A stretch of 64,000 nucleotides of DNA. Source: UBA10438 sp964432155. GTDB lineage: Bacteria; Bacteroidota; Ignavibacteria; Kapaibacteriales; Kapaibacteriaceae. The stretch is taken from the NCBI GenBank assembly GCA_964432155.1, contig CAYSMF010000004.1, positions 62,001 to 126,000 on the forward strand, written 5' to 3'. The notes under the pieces are model-generated. The model searched no databases. It was not told the origin of the DNA and was given only the letters and a program-made list of their open reading frames with translations. A program made the position numbers and the translations under genes. Every line of letters begins with the position of its first letter. Positions within the stretch are counted from its first letter, which is position 1. Shown here piece by piece: positions 51,869 through 60,695 of the stretch.

Positions 51869-52564
51869 TTAGGATAGTTCGTCGGATGTAACGATGATCG
51901 TCACACCATCTGGCATAGCAATGCGCGCCATGTACGGTATCGCATCGTGATCACGGTAGATCGTCACACGATCGCCGAGTGCTTCGATTGCAGCTTCCAC
52001 CCATTCATCATCGATGTCGGCCGTGTAATGCAAGAATGGCGCACCCTCGTCCTGCTTCCGCAGCGACAGGGTCACGAGTCCATCCGTGCAGTCCATACGC
52101 TGGGTCACATCACCGCCAATGTCAATCAGGATATAGCCGAGACGCTGGATCCATTCCGTCTCGCGCACAACATCAGCAACAGGAAGAACGAGTGCATCGA
52201 AGTATCCCAGGATCGGACTTCCCTCTCCGCTGCGCTGCACCATGCGCTCTGGTGTTGCTGTATGCACGTACCACGTTGTGGAGCAGCCGCGCACCGTTAG
52301 GTCGGTTGTTGGCGTTCCCTCAAGCGCTACCTGTACTGCGACAAGCTTATCACGAACGCTTTGGAGCGATGGTGCAAAGTATGCCATGCCAAGGGGCGAA
52401 GCATCACCCGGAATGATCGCAATGATTACTTGTCCATCCGATATGCGGATGATTGATGCATCGCTACCTACGTCGTCAAAACCAAGTAACCCCCACGCCT
52501 CGGCCGAGGCATGGGGGTTTGGTGATGATACGATGTAGGAAGCAGCGTGGCCGAGAAGTGCCAT
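51869..52564 (-). CDS. Two-domain VOC (glyoxalase/bleomycin-resistance fold) protein
   Basis: This is a 231-residue protein with two tandem beta-alpha-beta-beta-beta modules of the vicinal oxygen chelate type. The first (about 6-115) opens ASYIVSS ... AWGLLGF, and the second (about 120-228) opens YFDALVLPVADVVRETEWIQRLGY and ends ARIAMPDGVTIIV. Metal-binding residues are not clearly conserved, so it may be non-catalytic or a dioxygenase relative. Residues about 16-26 are encoded by an almost perfect 32-base palindrome (separate entry). It lies 22 bases after the OmpA-family gene and 9 bases before the HAD gene. Confidence 0.75.
   Translation of the reverse strand: MALLGHAASYIVSSPNPHASAEAWGLLGFDDVGSDASIIRISDGQVIIAIIPGDASPLGMAYFAPSLQSVRDKLVAVQVALEGTPTTDLTVRGCSTTWYVHTATPERMVQRSGEGSPILGYFDALVLPVADVVRETEWIQRLGYILIDIGGDVTQRMDCTDGLVTLSLRKQDEGAPFLHYTADIDDEWVEAAIEALGDRVTIYRDHDAIPYMARIAMPDGVTIIVTSDELS
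52488..52519. repeat. 32-base near-perfect palindrome inside the VOC gene
   Basis: Two 16-base arms meet with no spacer at 52503/52504 and pair with one mismatch (C52496 against A52511). The core is CGCCTCGGCCGAGGC flanked by runs of C and G. Read in frame on minus it encodes NPHASAEAWG; the plus strand reads the same ten residues. It could fold as a strong hairpin in mRNA from either strand. Confidence 0.85.
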
Positions 52565-52586
52565 GCGGGGTTGTCCTTACGTGCGC

Positions 52587-54536
52587 TTACGGCACAATGT
52601 CGATGATCACAGTACGGTTGTACATGCGACCCTCTGGGTATTCATTCTCAAATGGCGAATCATCCTCACCGAGACCATAGGCATAGATCTTAACGCCAGA
52701 GATACCTCGGTCTGAGATCGCGTCCTGTAGAATCTTCTTCACGTCGTTTGCACGTGACCGCGAGAGCTGCAAGTTAACCTGATCGGCACCAAGACTGTCG
52801 GTGTGACCGTACACGTACACCTTTGATCCCGCCTTGATGTCGGGGACGACGTCGCTCTCGATCAATGCCTTTGATCGACCGATTGGATCCTCTTCAGCAT
52901 AGTTGAACAACAGACGGTGGCGACGTGACGAGCCCTCACGCTCGGTTCGCACAAGCATAAACGTCTCGGCATCCGAGAGTGTCGTGCCATCTGCCTTCGT
53001 TGCGATAATGTTTGCCGTGAATTGCGCAGACTTCTGATCAGGGCGGAGCAAGCCTGTCGGATCGAGATACTCACTGCGACTTTTGAATGGTCCGAACTGA
53101 CGGCGCATGCCGTTACCAGTGATTGTCGCGCTCCACGATGCAATGTCTTCATTGGTCGTGAGTTCAACGAATACTTGATGATCTTCTTCCGCTTCGCGTG
53201 GTGACGACAGGTAAACCGGTCCACCCAGCTTCGCCGGATTGAAGTTGCGAAACTGAACGCGACGGTTCTCATCCTGCGTGAACGGCACATCAACTGCTGG
53301 CGTACGCGGCGTGCCTGACTTTGGATCTGCAGGACCAGTTGTGAGCTTCAGCTGCGATGGATTGACGCCCCATGTGTCCACGAGGTAGCGCTTGACTGAC
53401 TCTGCATACGGCATTGGGTCCTTGCCGTCTGGGTCGGAGGCATACAACTCAACGCTTGATCCTGCGTTGTTTTTGAGGCGCCATCCCATGATATTCATCA
53501 CGTGATAGTACACTTCGCGTTGAATGTAGGTTCGCTCTTGAACGTTCGCAATGTCGTCGGCCGTAAGACCTGTGCTCTGTCCGAACGTTGCGGTCTCATC
53601 CGGCGTCACGACATTGTAACGACCAGGGATCTCCGTTTCGCCGCGATCGAAGAACACAAACGCGCGCAATGGGAATGCTGCCCGCTCGACGCGACGTGAA
53701 TAGATTCCGTCAGCCGGAATCATGACGCGGAAGAACTTCTTCGGCGTTGGCATAGCGACCATGCGGTCGTGATCTGCATTGCCGATGGCAAGCGACACAC
53801 CAGCACGAATCGACACCGTACTCAATGCTCCGTCAAACGCTGTTTGATCGCTAAAGTCCACACCACGCTGACTAACCATGTATGATGTTTCGAGGAACGG
53901 CGTCAGAATCAACTGCTGGTCAGCTGATGAGTCCGTCAGATACAGATCGTACCCAAGTCCGGCAAAGCCTGACCACGTGATGCTATGCTTCAACGAGTCT
54001 GCTGGACCAACTTCAAGTCCTGTACGCGGCGTACCACCCTCAGGTGTGTAGTCATACGTTTGATTCAGCACCAGCCCCATTCCGAGTCCACCAGTGAGGT
54101 GAAACCGGCGGCCAAGGTAGAACTTGACATGTGGCTCGAGCGAGACGAAGCTATTCTTGAAGGCGTATTCGTCGGAGAGGAATGATCCGTCAGGCTTCGT
54201 ATACGTCTGATCGTCCCGCGCGACAAGGCTGCGGCTATCGTACGACAGACGAGCTCCGAAGAACACGTCATTCGTCAATGCAGTTTGAAAATTGAGTCCA
54301 CCGTACAGACCAATGCCCGAACCATCGTTCAGAACAAGCTTGGTGAACTGCGCACCGGGACGAAGCGGGTCGTTAGCGGCCCAATAGCCGTATCCAACGC
54401 CAGCCATGTTATAGTTCAGTCCCAGATTCAGCCCCCAGCGCGTAGGAACACGCGGAGGCTCCTGAGCCAGGAGCGTGAGCGATGTGACAGCACTGAGACA
54501 AAGAAGAAGGAAATGGCGGTATCGTACCTTCATCAT
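52587..54536 (-). CDS. OmpA-family outer membrane protein with N-terminal beta-barrel
   Basis: This is a 649-residue protein with a signal peptide at 1-25 (LLAQ), an N-terminal barrel-like domain (about 30-260, many aromatic-ended strands such as GARLSYDSRSLVA and FVSLEPHVKFYLG), a linker of Ig-like beta structure (about 400-530) and a C-terminal OmpA-like domain (about 535-649) with VYVYGHTDSLGADQVNLQLSRSRANDVKKIL. It is predicted to tie the outer membrane to peptidoglycan. Two adjacent ATGs (54536, 54533) follow an AAAGGA ribosome site, and a TAGATTCG promoter element lies 25 bases further up. It heads the operon down to queG. Confidence 0.87.
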   Translation of the reverse strand: MMKVRYRHFLLLCLSAVTSLTLLAQEPPRVPTRWGLNLGLNYNMAGVGYGYWAANDPLRPGAQFTKLVLNDGSGIGLYGGLNFQTALTNDVFFGARLSYDSRSLVARDDQTYTKPDGSFLSDEYAFKNSFVSLEPHVKFYLGRRFHLTGGLGMGLVLNQTYDYTPEGGTPRTGLEVGPADSLKHSITWSGFAGLGYDLYLTDSSADQQLILTPFLETSYMVSQRGVDFSDQTAFDGALSTVSIRAGVSLAIGNADHDRMVAMPTPKKFFRVMIPADGIYSRRVERAAFPLRAFVFFDRGETEIPGRYNVVTPDETATFGQSTGLTADDIANVQERTYIQREVYYHVMNIMGWRLKNNAGSSVELYASDPDGKDPMPYAESVKRYLVDTWGVNPSQLKLTTGPADPKSGTPRTPAVDVPFTQDENRRVQFRNFNPAKLGGPVYLSSPREAEEDHQVFVELTTNEDIASWSATITGNGMRRQFGPFKSRSEYLDPTGLLRPDQKSAQFTANIIATKADGTTLSDAETFMLVRTEREGSSRRHRLLFNYAEEDPIGRSKALIESDVVPDIKAGSKVYVYGHTDSLGADQVNLQLSRSRANDVKKILQDAISDRGISGVKIYAYGLGEDDSPFENEYPEGRMYNRTVIIDIVP

Positions 54537-54561
54537 AACGTCCTTTATGGAAAAACACGTC

Positions 54562-54569
54562 CGAATCTA
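54562..54569 (-). promoter_or_regulatory. Probable -7 element (TAGATTCG) for the OmpA-family operon
   Basis: This matches TAnnTTTG except for one C, 25 bases before the ATG at 54536. It leaves room for the AAAGGA ribosome site, unlike the leaderless cases. Confidence 0.45.
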
Positions 54570-54589
54570 CCGAAAAGACACCTGTGCAT

Positions 54590-54611
54590 AATTGCGTAGA
54601 ACTACGCAATT
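54590..54611 (-). terminator. Possible hairpin terminator after ychF
   Basis: A perfect 10-base-pair stem (AATTGCGTAG / CTACGCAATT) with a two-base loop lies nine bases after the ychF stop on minus. It is AT-rich and lacks a U run, so intrinsic termination is uncertain. Confidence 0.4.
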
Positions 54612-54619
54612 CTCGGGTG

Positions 54620-55714
54620 TTAGACGTTGAAGCGGAAGTACATGATATCGCCGTCTTTGACGATGTACTCTTTGCCTTCGACGCGATACAATCCAGCATC
54701 CTTCACCGACTGCTCGGAGCCGAGGCGCTCCCAGTCGGCATAGGCCATGACTTCTGCACGGATAAAGCCCTTTTCGAAGTCTGTGTGAATCACACCGGCT
54801 GCCTGCGGAGCTGTGCTACCACGGCGTACCGTCCATGCACGACATTCCTTCTTACCTGCTGTGAAGTACGTAATCAGACCCAACAATTTGTACGCTTCAC
54901 GGATAACACGGTCGAGACCTGGCTCCTCCATACCGAGATCAGCAAGGAACAACTCGCGATCTTCTGGCTCGAGCAATGCGATCTCTGCTTCAATCTTGGC
55001 ACAGATCGGGACAACGATAGCCCCCTCTTCAGCTGCACGTGCACGTACAGCATCGACGAACCGATTGCCGTTCTTTACACCTTCTTCATTTGTGTTGGCA
55101 ACGTACATCACCGGCTTTGCTGTAAGCAGTTGAAGCGTCGCGATGGCTTGCTTCGCTGCATCATCGCCAGGGTACGAACGAGCCGGCTTGCCGGAATCAA
55201 GGTGCGCTTGGAGTTGCGTAAGGAGCGCTACCTCGTCTTTTGCGTCTTTGTCGTTCGCGCGCACAAGCTTGTGCAGATTTGAGATGCGCTTTTCAACCGA
55301 GTCGACATCTTTAAGGATGAGCTCTGTCTCGATGATGTCGATATCGTGCAATGGGTCGACCCCACCATGCACGTGAACGACGTTGTCATCTTCGAAGCAG
55401 CGCACAACGTGCGCTACCGCGTCACATGCACGAATGTTGCCGAGGAATTGATTTCCAAGACCTTCGCCCTTTGAAGCCCCCTTCACCAGACCAGCAATGT
55501 CCACGAACTCAACGGTCGTTGGTACTTCGCGATCCGTCTGATAGATGTCGACCAGCTTCTTGAGTCGAGGATCCGGAACGTTGACGATGCCAACGTTTGG
55601 ATCGATCGTACAGAACGGATAGTTGGCTGCCTCTGCTTCATTTGAAGTAAGCGCATTAAAGAGTGTCGACTTCCCAACGTTTGGCAGTCCAACGATACCG
55701 CAGGCGATTCCCAT
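54620..55714 (-). CDS. ychF: Redox-regulated ATPase YchF (Obg family)
   Basis: This is a 364-residue OLA1/YchF protein that prefers ATP and binds ribosomes. It has G1 GLPNVGKSTLFNAL (about 8-21), AANYPFCTIDPNVG, G3 DIAGLVKGASKGEGLGNQFL (about 73-92), the non-canonical NTNEE in place of NKxD (about 206-210), and the C-terminal TGS domain ending with the DGDIMYFRFNV signature. A tandem 17-base direct repeat lies in its upstream region. It is probably monocistronic. Confidence 0.97.
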   Translation of the reverse strand: MGIACGIVGLPNVGKSTLFNALTSNEAEAANYPFCTIDPNVGIVNVPDPRLKKLVDIYQTDREVPTTVEFVDIAGLVKGASKGEGLGNQFLGNIRACDAVAHVVRCFEDDNVVHVHGGVDPLHDIDIIETELILKDVDSVEKRISNLHKLVRANDKDAKDEVALLTQLQAHLDSGKPARSYPGDDAAKQAIATLQLLTAKPVMYVANTNEEGVKNGNRFVDAVRARAAEEGAIVVPICAKIEAEIALLEPEDRELFLADLGMEEPGLDRVIREAYKLLGLITYFTAGKKECRAWTVRRGSTAPQAAGVIHTDFEKGFIRAEVMAYADWERLGSEQSVKDAGLYRVEGKEYIVKDGDIMYFRFNV

Positions 55715-55756
55715 GTTCTTTGTGTTTCAACCGTGAAAAAACTCTGTAACGATGAC

Positions 55757-55793
55757 ACTATGTGGTCAGCGTGACAACTATGTGGTCAGCGTG
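55757..55793. repeat. Tandem 17-base direct repeat upstream of ychF
   Basis: ACTATGTGGTCAGCGTG occurs twice at 20-base spacing (55757-55773 and 55777-55793) in the 120-base gap between the end of the barrel gene and ychF, about 45-80 bases before the ychF start. It may be paired regulator-binding sites or a slippage duplication. Confidence 0.8.
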
Positions 55794-55834
55794 TGTCCGT
55801 CGTACGAAACCACGAAAATACGGCGAAGCGCGGA

Positions 55835-56629
55835 CTACAGCTGCACCTGAAAGCCGAGTCCGAGATACGAATCGTGTTGATCGAAGAACATGCCGTGCAT
55901 GCTTCGTCCGTTGTAGGCGTATGCGCTGACGAGAATGCCACGTCCGTTCCACATTTCGGCGAAGATGCCGAGCTGAGCAGCATGGGTACCCTGATAGATG
56001 CCGTTAACACCGAGAAGCTTCCAATCGTAGCCACCACGAAGCTCGAGTGACGTCGTAAGGGGCAGACGAAGATCGAGACCTGCTTGCGGAATAATGGGCT
56101 CGGCACGACGTGGCAGACGCGCCCAGACGTAGGTACATCCTGCATACGGACGGACAGCGCCAACGGTCCACCCAACGAGGAGTTCTGCAAACTCTCGCGA
56201 ATACACAAACGGAAGTTGACGTGAGAACACGCCTGCTGTGTCGGCATATCCATCAACGAGATGCGATGAGATATGCGCAAGACGAAGGCGTGCATGAAGC
56301 GGCGATTGCGGCGCACTCCATGTTGCGTTGAGACCGAAGTAAAAGTCCGTGGTCTCCACCGGAAACTTGAAGTTGCCCTCCGATCGAAGACGCGTGTACG
56401 TCATCACATCCGTGCCAACACGCAACCATCCGGTTACACTATCACGTACCAGCTCATTGAGATCAATCGATGCTCCGATGTCGAGACGAAGTGATTCGTC
56501 GCCGAACTGCACCATACTCCCTACTCGCGCTTCCAATGGATTTGCCATCGGTGCACGAAATGGCGTTTCATCAGCGATCGCCGTGAGCGATGCCCAGGCT
56601 AGTGTGCAGCTGATGATGAGCGCGCGCAT
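55835..56629 (-). CDS. Outer membrane protein, DUF1207-like barrel
   Basis: This is a 264-residue secreted protein. A signal peptide is at 1-19, followed by FRAPMANPLEARVGS and QFGDESLRLDIGASI, the openings seen in DUF1207-type proteins, then amphipathic strands to the end (GLGFQVQL). This is typical of a 10-12-strand outer membrane barrel. The start is placed at 56629 (MRALIIS), two bases after the lpxA stop; the open frame extends 22 codons into lpxA. Its position at the end of the lipid A operon suggests an envelope role, but no activity is known. Confidence 0.7.
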   Translation of the reverse strand: MRALIISCTLAWASLTAIADETPFRAPMANPLEARVGSMVQFGDESLRLDIGASIDLNELVRDSVTGWLRVGTDVMTYTRLRSEGNFKFPVETTDFYFGLNATWSAPQSPLHARLRLAHISSHLVDGYADTAGVFSRQLPFVYSREFAELLVGWTVGAVRPYAGCTYVWARLPRRAEPIIPQAGLDLRLPLTTSLELRGGYDWKLLGVNGIYQGTHAAQLGIFAEMWNGRGILVSAYAYNGRSMHGMFFDQHDSYLGLGFQVQL

Positions 56630-56631
56630 TG

Positions 56632-57420
56632 TTACGACCTTGTTGTTGCGCCACGATAGATACCGCGCTTCGAGCCCCGTACAAAGTCGATACACAGCTG
56701 CACCGAAGGGTCGATCACTGGGTGTGTTGCCTCGTAGTGTGCCAGTCCATCAGATGTGTTGAGCCCCGAGCGAAGGAGAATCGTATAGAACTCATCGATC
56801 GCTTCAATGGTGGCCGCCGAAAAACCACGACGACGAAGTCCAACAGCGTTGATGCCTTCGACAACGAGCGGTTCCTTACCACAGAGCGTGTAGGGCGATA
56901 CGTCCTTCACCACACGTGAGCATGCACCAATCATCGAGTGCGCACCAATGCGACAGAACTGGTGGACGCCTGTTGCACCACCGACGATTGCCCAGTCACC
57001 AACTTCAACGTGACCGCCAAGCTGCACGCTGTTAGCCATGATGACGTGATCACCGACAACACAATCGTGCGCTACGTGCACGTAGGCCATGAGTAGACAG
57101 TCGCTACCGACCTGTGCTTTACCACTTGACACGGTACCACGATTGATCGTCACGCATTCGCGAATCGTTGTGCGATCGCCAATGATGGCAAGCGTTGGTT
57201 CGCCGTTGTACTTGAGATCCTGCGGTGCTGTTGCGATCACTGCATGTGGGTGAATGCGGACGTCAGCGCCAATGCGAGCCCCATCTCCGACAACCACATG
57301 GCTCATCAAGACTGTACCGCGCTTGATCTCGACGTCACCGTCGATCACACAATATGGCCCGATTTCGACACCTTCGTCAATGCGTGCCGCAGGATTGATA
57401 ACTGCCGTTGCATGAATCAT
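56632..57420 (-). CDS. lpxA: Acyl-ACP--UDP-N-acetylglucosamine O-acyltransferase LpxA
   Basis: This is a 262-residue left-handed beta-helix acyltransferase catalysing the first step of lipid A synthesis. Hexapeptide repeats run from about 2 to 190 (IHATAVINPAARIDEGVEIGPYCVI), with the catalytic His in LLMAYVHVAHDCVVG (about 121-125). The C-terminal helical region includes GLRRRGFSAATIEAI. The start overlaps the lpxC/fabZ stop by four bases. Confidence 0.97.
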   Translation of the reverse strand: MIHATAVINPAARIDEGVEIGPYCVIDGDVEIKRGTVLMSHVVVGDGARIGADVRIHPHAVIATAPQDLKYNGEPTLAIIGDRTTIRECVTINRGTVSSGKAQVGSDCLLMAYVHVAHDCVVGDHVIMANSVQLGGHVEVGDWAIVGGATGVHQFCRIGAHSMIGACSRVVKDVSPYTLCGKEPLVVEGINAVGLRRRGFSAATIEAIDEFYTILLRSGLNTSDGLAHYEATHPVIDPSVQLCIDFVRGSKRGIYRGATTRS

Positions 57421-58826
57421 GATGCAACCTCCCGACTTACGACTGCGGCCGAGAGTTCTGCTTCAGCGGCTAACTGTCCGCCAACGTATGCCCTACCAAC
57501 GAGCTGACAGATGTTGAAGCGGAAGCGCGTCATTTCGAGCTCCATCACAAGTTGATCGCCCGGAGTAACCTCCTTGCGGAACTTCACGTTGTTCATGCCT
57601 GTGAAGAGCACAAGGTTCTTCTCAGGATCGACGCCCTTTGTGAGCAGAAGCAGACATCCGGTCTGTGCCATAGCCTCCATGATGAGCACACCAGGGAAGA
57701 TCGGACGGTCTGGGAAGTGGCCTGTGAACTGTGGTTCGTTGAACGTGATGTTCTTGATACCGACGATGCGATTTGCTTCTGGATCGTAATCCGTGATGCG
57801 ATCGACCATCAAAAACGGATAGCGGTGCGGAAGCATCTTGCTAATGGCGTTGATATCAAACACCACACCTTCGGTTGGTGACTTTTGATAGCGACGCACA
57901 TGCTGTTGCTTTTCGTAGAGACGACGCACCTTGCGCGCAAACTCAATGTTTGCGGCATGGCCCGGGCGTGCTGCGAGCACTTGTGCACGCATCGGTGCAC
58001 CGATCAGTGCGAGATCGCCGATCATGTCGAGCAGCTTATGCCGCGCTGGCTCATTCTTAAACCGCAGCGTATTGTTATTCAGGATGCCATTGCTGCCCAT
58101 CACGGCATTGCCTTCAACACCCATGCGCTTGAGCGTTGCACGAAGCTCATCATCCGACATTTCCTTGTCGACGATAACGATGGCGTTGTCGAGGTTGCCC
58201 CCTTGAATCAATCCTTGCGCATGCAGTGCTTCAACTTCATGCAGGAAGCAGAACGTGCGTGCTGGAGCAAATTCCGTTACGAACTCACTCTCGAGGTCGA
58301 AGAGTCCGGTGTGCTGACTTCCCAGCGCTGGATTCTTGTAATCGACCATCACTGTAACACGATACTTGTCGTTCGGGAGCGCAACGATCTCGGTGCCGCG
58401 CGCTTCGTCGAGATATCGAATCGGCGCATCAAGTACGAGTTCTTCACGATCGTGTTGCTGTTCAACAACACCAGCCTTTTGAATCATCTCGACGTACGGC
58501 ATCGACGAGCCGTCGCCAACTGGCGGCTCATTGTTGGTAAGCTCGATGCGACAGTTATCGACGCCCATGCCAACCATGGCGGCAAGCACGTGCTCGACCG
58601 TATGGACGCGTGCATCGCCAACAGCGATGGTTGTGCCGCGGACGATCTCGACTACATTATCGACGATAGCTGGGATTTCCGGTGAACCTGGCAGATCGGT
58701 CCGAACGAACCGATACCCTGTGTTCTCCGCAGCAGGCAGGAACGTCATCGATGTGAGGTTCCCGGTATGCAGGCCAACACCACTCATCGTTACCGGTGCG
58801 CCTAGCGTGCGTTGTTTACTACTCAT
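57417..58826 (-). CDS. lpxC/fabZ: Bifunctional UDP-3-O-acyl-GlcNAc deacetylase / 3-hydroxyacyl-ACP dehydratase
   Basis: This is a 469-residue fusion typical of Bacteroidota and relatives. Residues 1-about 300 form LpxC, the zinc deacetylase committing to lipid A: KQRTLGAPVTMSGVGLHTG, the zinc ligand block HTVEHVLAAMVGMGVDNC (about 75-92), EPPVGDGSSMPYV and DLALIGAPMRAQVLAARPGHAAN (second zinc site). Residues about 320-469 form FabZ: LPHRYPFLMVDRI, GHFPDRPIFPGVLIMEAMAQTG. Coupling the two may balance lipid A and phospholipid fluxes. It starts four bases after lpxD. Confidence 0.97.
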   Translation of the reverse strand: MSSKQRTLGAPVTMSGVGLHTGNLTSMTFLPAAENTGYRFVRTDLPGSPEIPAIVDNVVEIVRGTTIAVGDARVHTVEHVLAAMVGMGVDNCRIELTNNEPPVGDGSSMPYVEMIQKAGVVEQQHDREELVLDAPIRYLDEARGTEIVALPNDKYRVTVMVDYKNPALGSQHTGLFDLESEFVTEFAPARTFCFLHEVEALHAQGLIQGGNLDNAIVIVDKEMSDDELRATLKRMGVEGNAVMGSNGILNNNTLRFKNEPARHKLLDMIGDLALIGAPMRAQVLAARPGHAANIEFARKVRRLYEKQQHVRRYQKSPTEGVVFDINAISKMLPHRYPFLMVDRITDYDPEANRIVGIKNITFNEPQFTGHFPDRPIFPGVLIMEAMAQTGCLLLLTKGVDPEKNLVLFTGMNNVKFRKEVTPGDQLVMELEMTRFRFNICQLVGRAYVGGQLAAEAELSAAVVSREVAS

Positions 58827-58830
58827 GCGA

Positions 58831-59877
58831 TTATGCCTTCTTCATCTCGTCGACTTCGCGACGAAGTGTATCAAGTTCTTGGATGAGTTCAGGGAGATTC
58901 CGCAGCGCCGCCTCGATGCGAAGCGCCATGCGATGATCTTTGACCGGTGATCCAAAGTAGACACCGGGTTTGGTGATGGATTTGCCAACACCTGATTGAG
59001 CAAATACCACCACATCGTCCGACGTTTCAATGTGTCCAACCACACCGACCTGTCCGGCCAGACGATTCCGTCGACCAAGCGTCGTGCTTCCCGACACACC
59101 TGTCTGTGCGGCGATTGCTGTGTGCGCACCAATGTGCACACCGTGCGCGATGTGAACGAGGTTGTCCAGCTTCACGCCGTCCTCAATCACTGTCTCACCG
59201 ATTGCTGCGCGATCGATCGTGGTATTTGCACCAATCTCAACATCGTTGCCAACGCGAACGCGTCCAACTTGTGGGATCTTGGTGAACGATTTATCGGGAT
59301 GCTCCACAAAGCCAAAACCATCGGATCCTAGCACTGCTCCGCTGTGAATGATGCACCGATCACCAATGATGGTGTCGTAGTAACACGTGACATTCGCATA
59401 CAGCACCGAGTTGGCTCCAATCTGTGTGCCCTGCTCCAACACCACGTTTGGGTGGAGTTGTGTGTGTGCTCCAACGACACAACCAGCGCCGATGCGACAG
59501 CCCGGCGAAATTGCCGCCGTCGGATCGACCTGCGCCGTGGGATCAATTGTGCTCGACGTATCACGCAGTCCATCGGGCAGACGCACAGGTGGATACATGA
59601 GCGCGATGATCTCGACGATGCTCCGATACGGATCGTCGACAACGATGCACGCAGCACTTGGCGAGTTCGCAGCAGCGTCCGCTCGCAGCACCACGCATCC
59701 TGCACCTGTCGTAGCCAGGGCGTGTGCATATGATGCTTTTGCAAGAAACGTAACGTCCGACGTCGATGCACCATCAAGCGTTTGCACACCAGTAATCACC
59801 AACGACGCATCCCCACGAACGCTTCCGCGCACGTGTTCAGCGAGTTGTGCTACGGTGTACGTTCGCTGCTGTGTCAT
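58831..59877 (-). CDS. lpxD: UDP-3-O-(3-hydroxyacyl)glucosamine N-acyltransferase LpxD
   Basis: This is a 348-residue enzyme adding the second acyl chain in lipid A synthesis. The N-terminal uridine-binding domain (about 1-100) has VQTLDGASTSDVTFLAKASYAHAL. The beta-helix (about 105-310) carries the catalytic-His region DNLVHIAHGVHIGAHTAIAAQTGVSG (about 234-260). A C-terminal helix (AALRNLPELIQELDTLRREVDEM) follows. The start overlaps the second Skp gene by four bases. Confidence 0.96.
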   Translation of the reverse strand: MTQQRTYTVAQLAEHVRGSVRGDASLVITGVQTLDGASTSDVTFLAKASYAHALATTGAGCVVLRADAAANSPSAACIVVDDPYRSIVEIIALMYPPVRLPDGLRDTSSTIDPTAQVDPTAAISPGCRIGAGCVVGAHTQLHPNVVLEQGTQIGANSVLYANVTCYYDTIIGDRCIIHSGAVLGSDGFGFVEHPDKSFTKIPQVGRVRVGNDVEIGANTTIDRAAIGETVIEDGVKLDNLVHIAHGVHIGAHTAIAAQTGVSGSTTLGRRNRLAGQVGVVGHIETSDDVVVFAQSGVGKSITKPGVYFGSPVKDHRMALRIEAALRNLPELIQELDTLRREVDEMKKA

Positions 59878-60683
59878 CGAGGGACGTCGTCCTTTCGTGT
59901 GGTGTCGGGCGGTGGCGGCACCGGATTCATCGGCATCGCGCGGGCTGGTCCGCCCCCTGGCATTTCACCCGTTGGTGGCAGCCCATTCGGCATAAGTCCG
60001 CTCGGCAGGACTACCGGAGACTTCGAATCATTCGTATCGATTGTCATCGGGCGAGCGCCCGTAGAATCGGACGACTTCGTGCGCGAGCGACGACGACGTG
60101 GTTCTTCTGCACGCTTGTTGCGTGGATCAGCGTCGATCACGTCCTTCTGCTTACGCTCGAGATCATCAGCGTCGATGCCAAGCTCCTTCATCACCTTCAC
60201 GGTGATGTCGTACTTAGCATTGACGTACACAAGCGGCTGCACACTCTTATCCCAGACGATGTCGTAGCCTTCGACAGCTGCAACCTTTTGGATTGTTGCG
60301 TAGATCTTGTTCCAGATCGCAGCAAAGAGCTTCTCGGCCTGCTGGTCGTGCTCGCCCCCTGGCTCGAACTTCATGCGCGCGAACTGATCGCGCTCACGAC
60401 GTTTCTCTTCGATTTCTTTCTCTTTTGCCTGACGTTCTTGGTCACTCCAGATCAGACGGTTCTTCCGGATCTCGAGTTCAAGCTCGTCGATATCACGCTG
60501 ACGTTGCGCGAGCTCAGTCTTCCACTCTTCAACGAGCGCATTGAGACGCTCTTCGGCCTGCTTGTTCGACTCGTAGCTCTTCCGGATAGCATCCGTTGAG
60601 ACATAGCCGATCTTTTGCGCCGAAGCGCTACCGATGGCGACGATGCAGCCAAGCAGGATGGTGAGACTGAGGTGCTTCATCAT
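59874..60683 (-). CDS. Skp/OmpH-family periplasmic chaperone (long form, proline-rich tail)
   Basis: This is a 269-residue secreted protein with a signal peptide at 1-22. The OmpH/Skp domain (about 23-190) has a central coiled coil (QAEERLNALVEEWKTELAQRQRDIDELELEIRKN) and the beta closing segment VWDKSVQPLVYVNAKYDITVKV. The last 80 residues are unusual: a basic patch (NKRAEEPRRRRSRTK) then a Gly/Pro-rich tail with PPTGEMPGGG and NPVPPPPD. It presumably holds outer membrane proteins on their way to BamA. It follows a shorter Skp paralogue. Confidence 0.88.
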   Translation of the reverse strand: MMKHLSLTILLGCIVAIGSASAQKIGYVSTDAIRKSYESNKQAEERLNALVEEWKTELAQRQRDIDELELEIRKNRLIWSDQERQAKEKEIEEKRRERDQFARMKFEPGGEHDQQAEKLFAAIWNKIYATIQKVAAVEGYDIVWDKSVQPLVYVNAKYDITVKVMKELGIDADDLERKQKDVIDADPRNKRAEEPRRRRSRTKSSDSTGARPMTIDTNDSKSPVVLPSGLMPNGLPPTGEMPGGGPARAMPMNPVPPPPDTTRKDDVPR

Positions 60684-60695
60684 ACTGGGTCGGGA

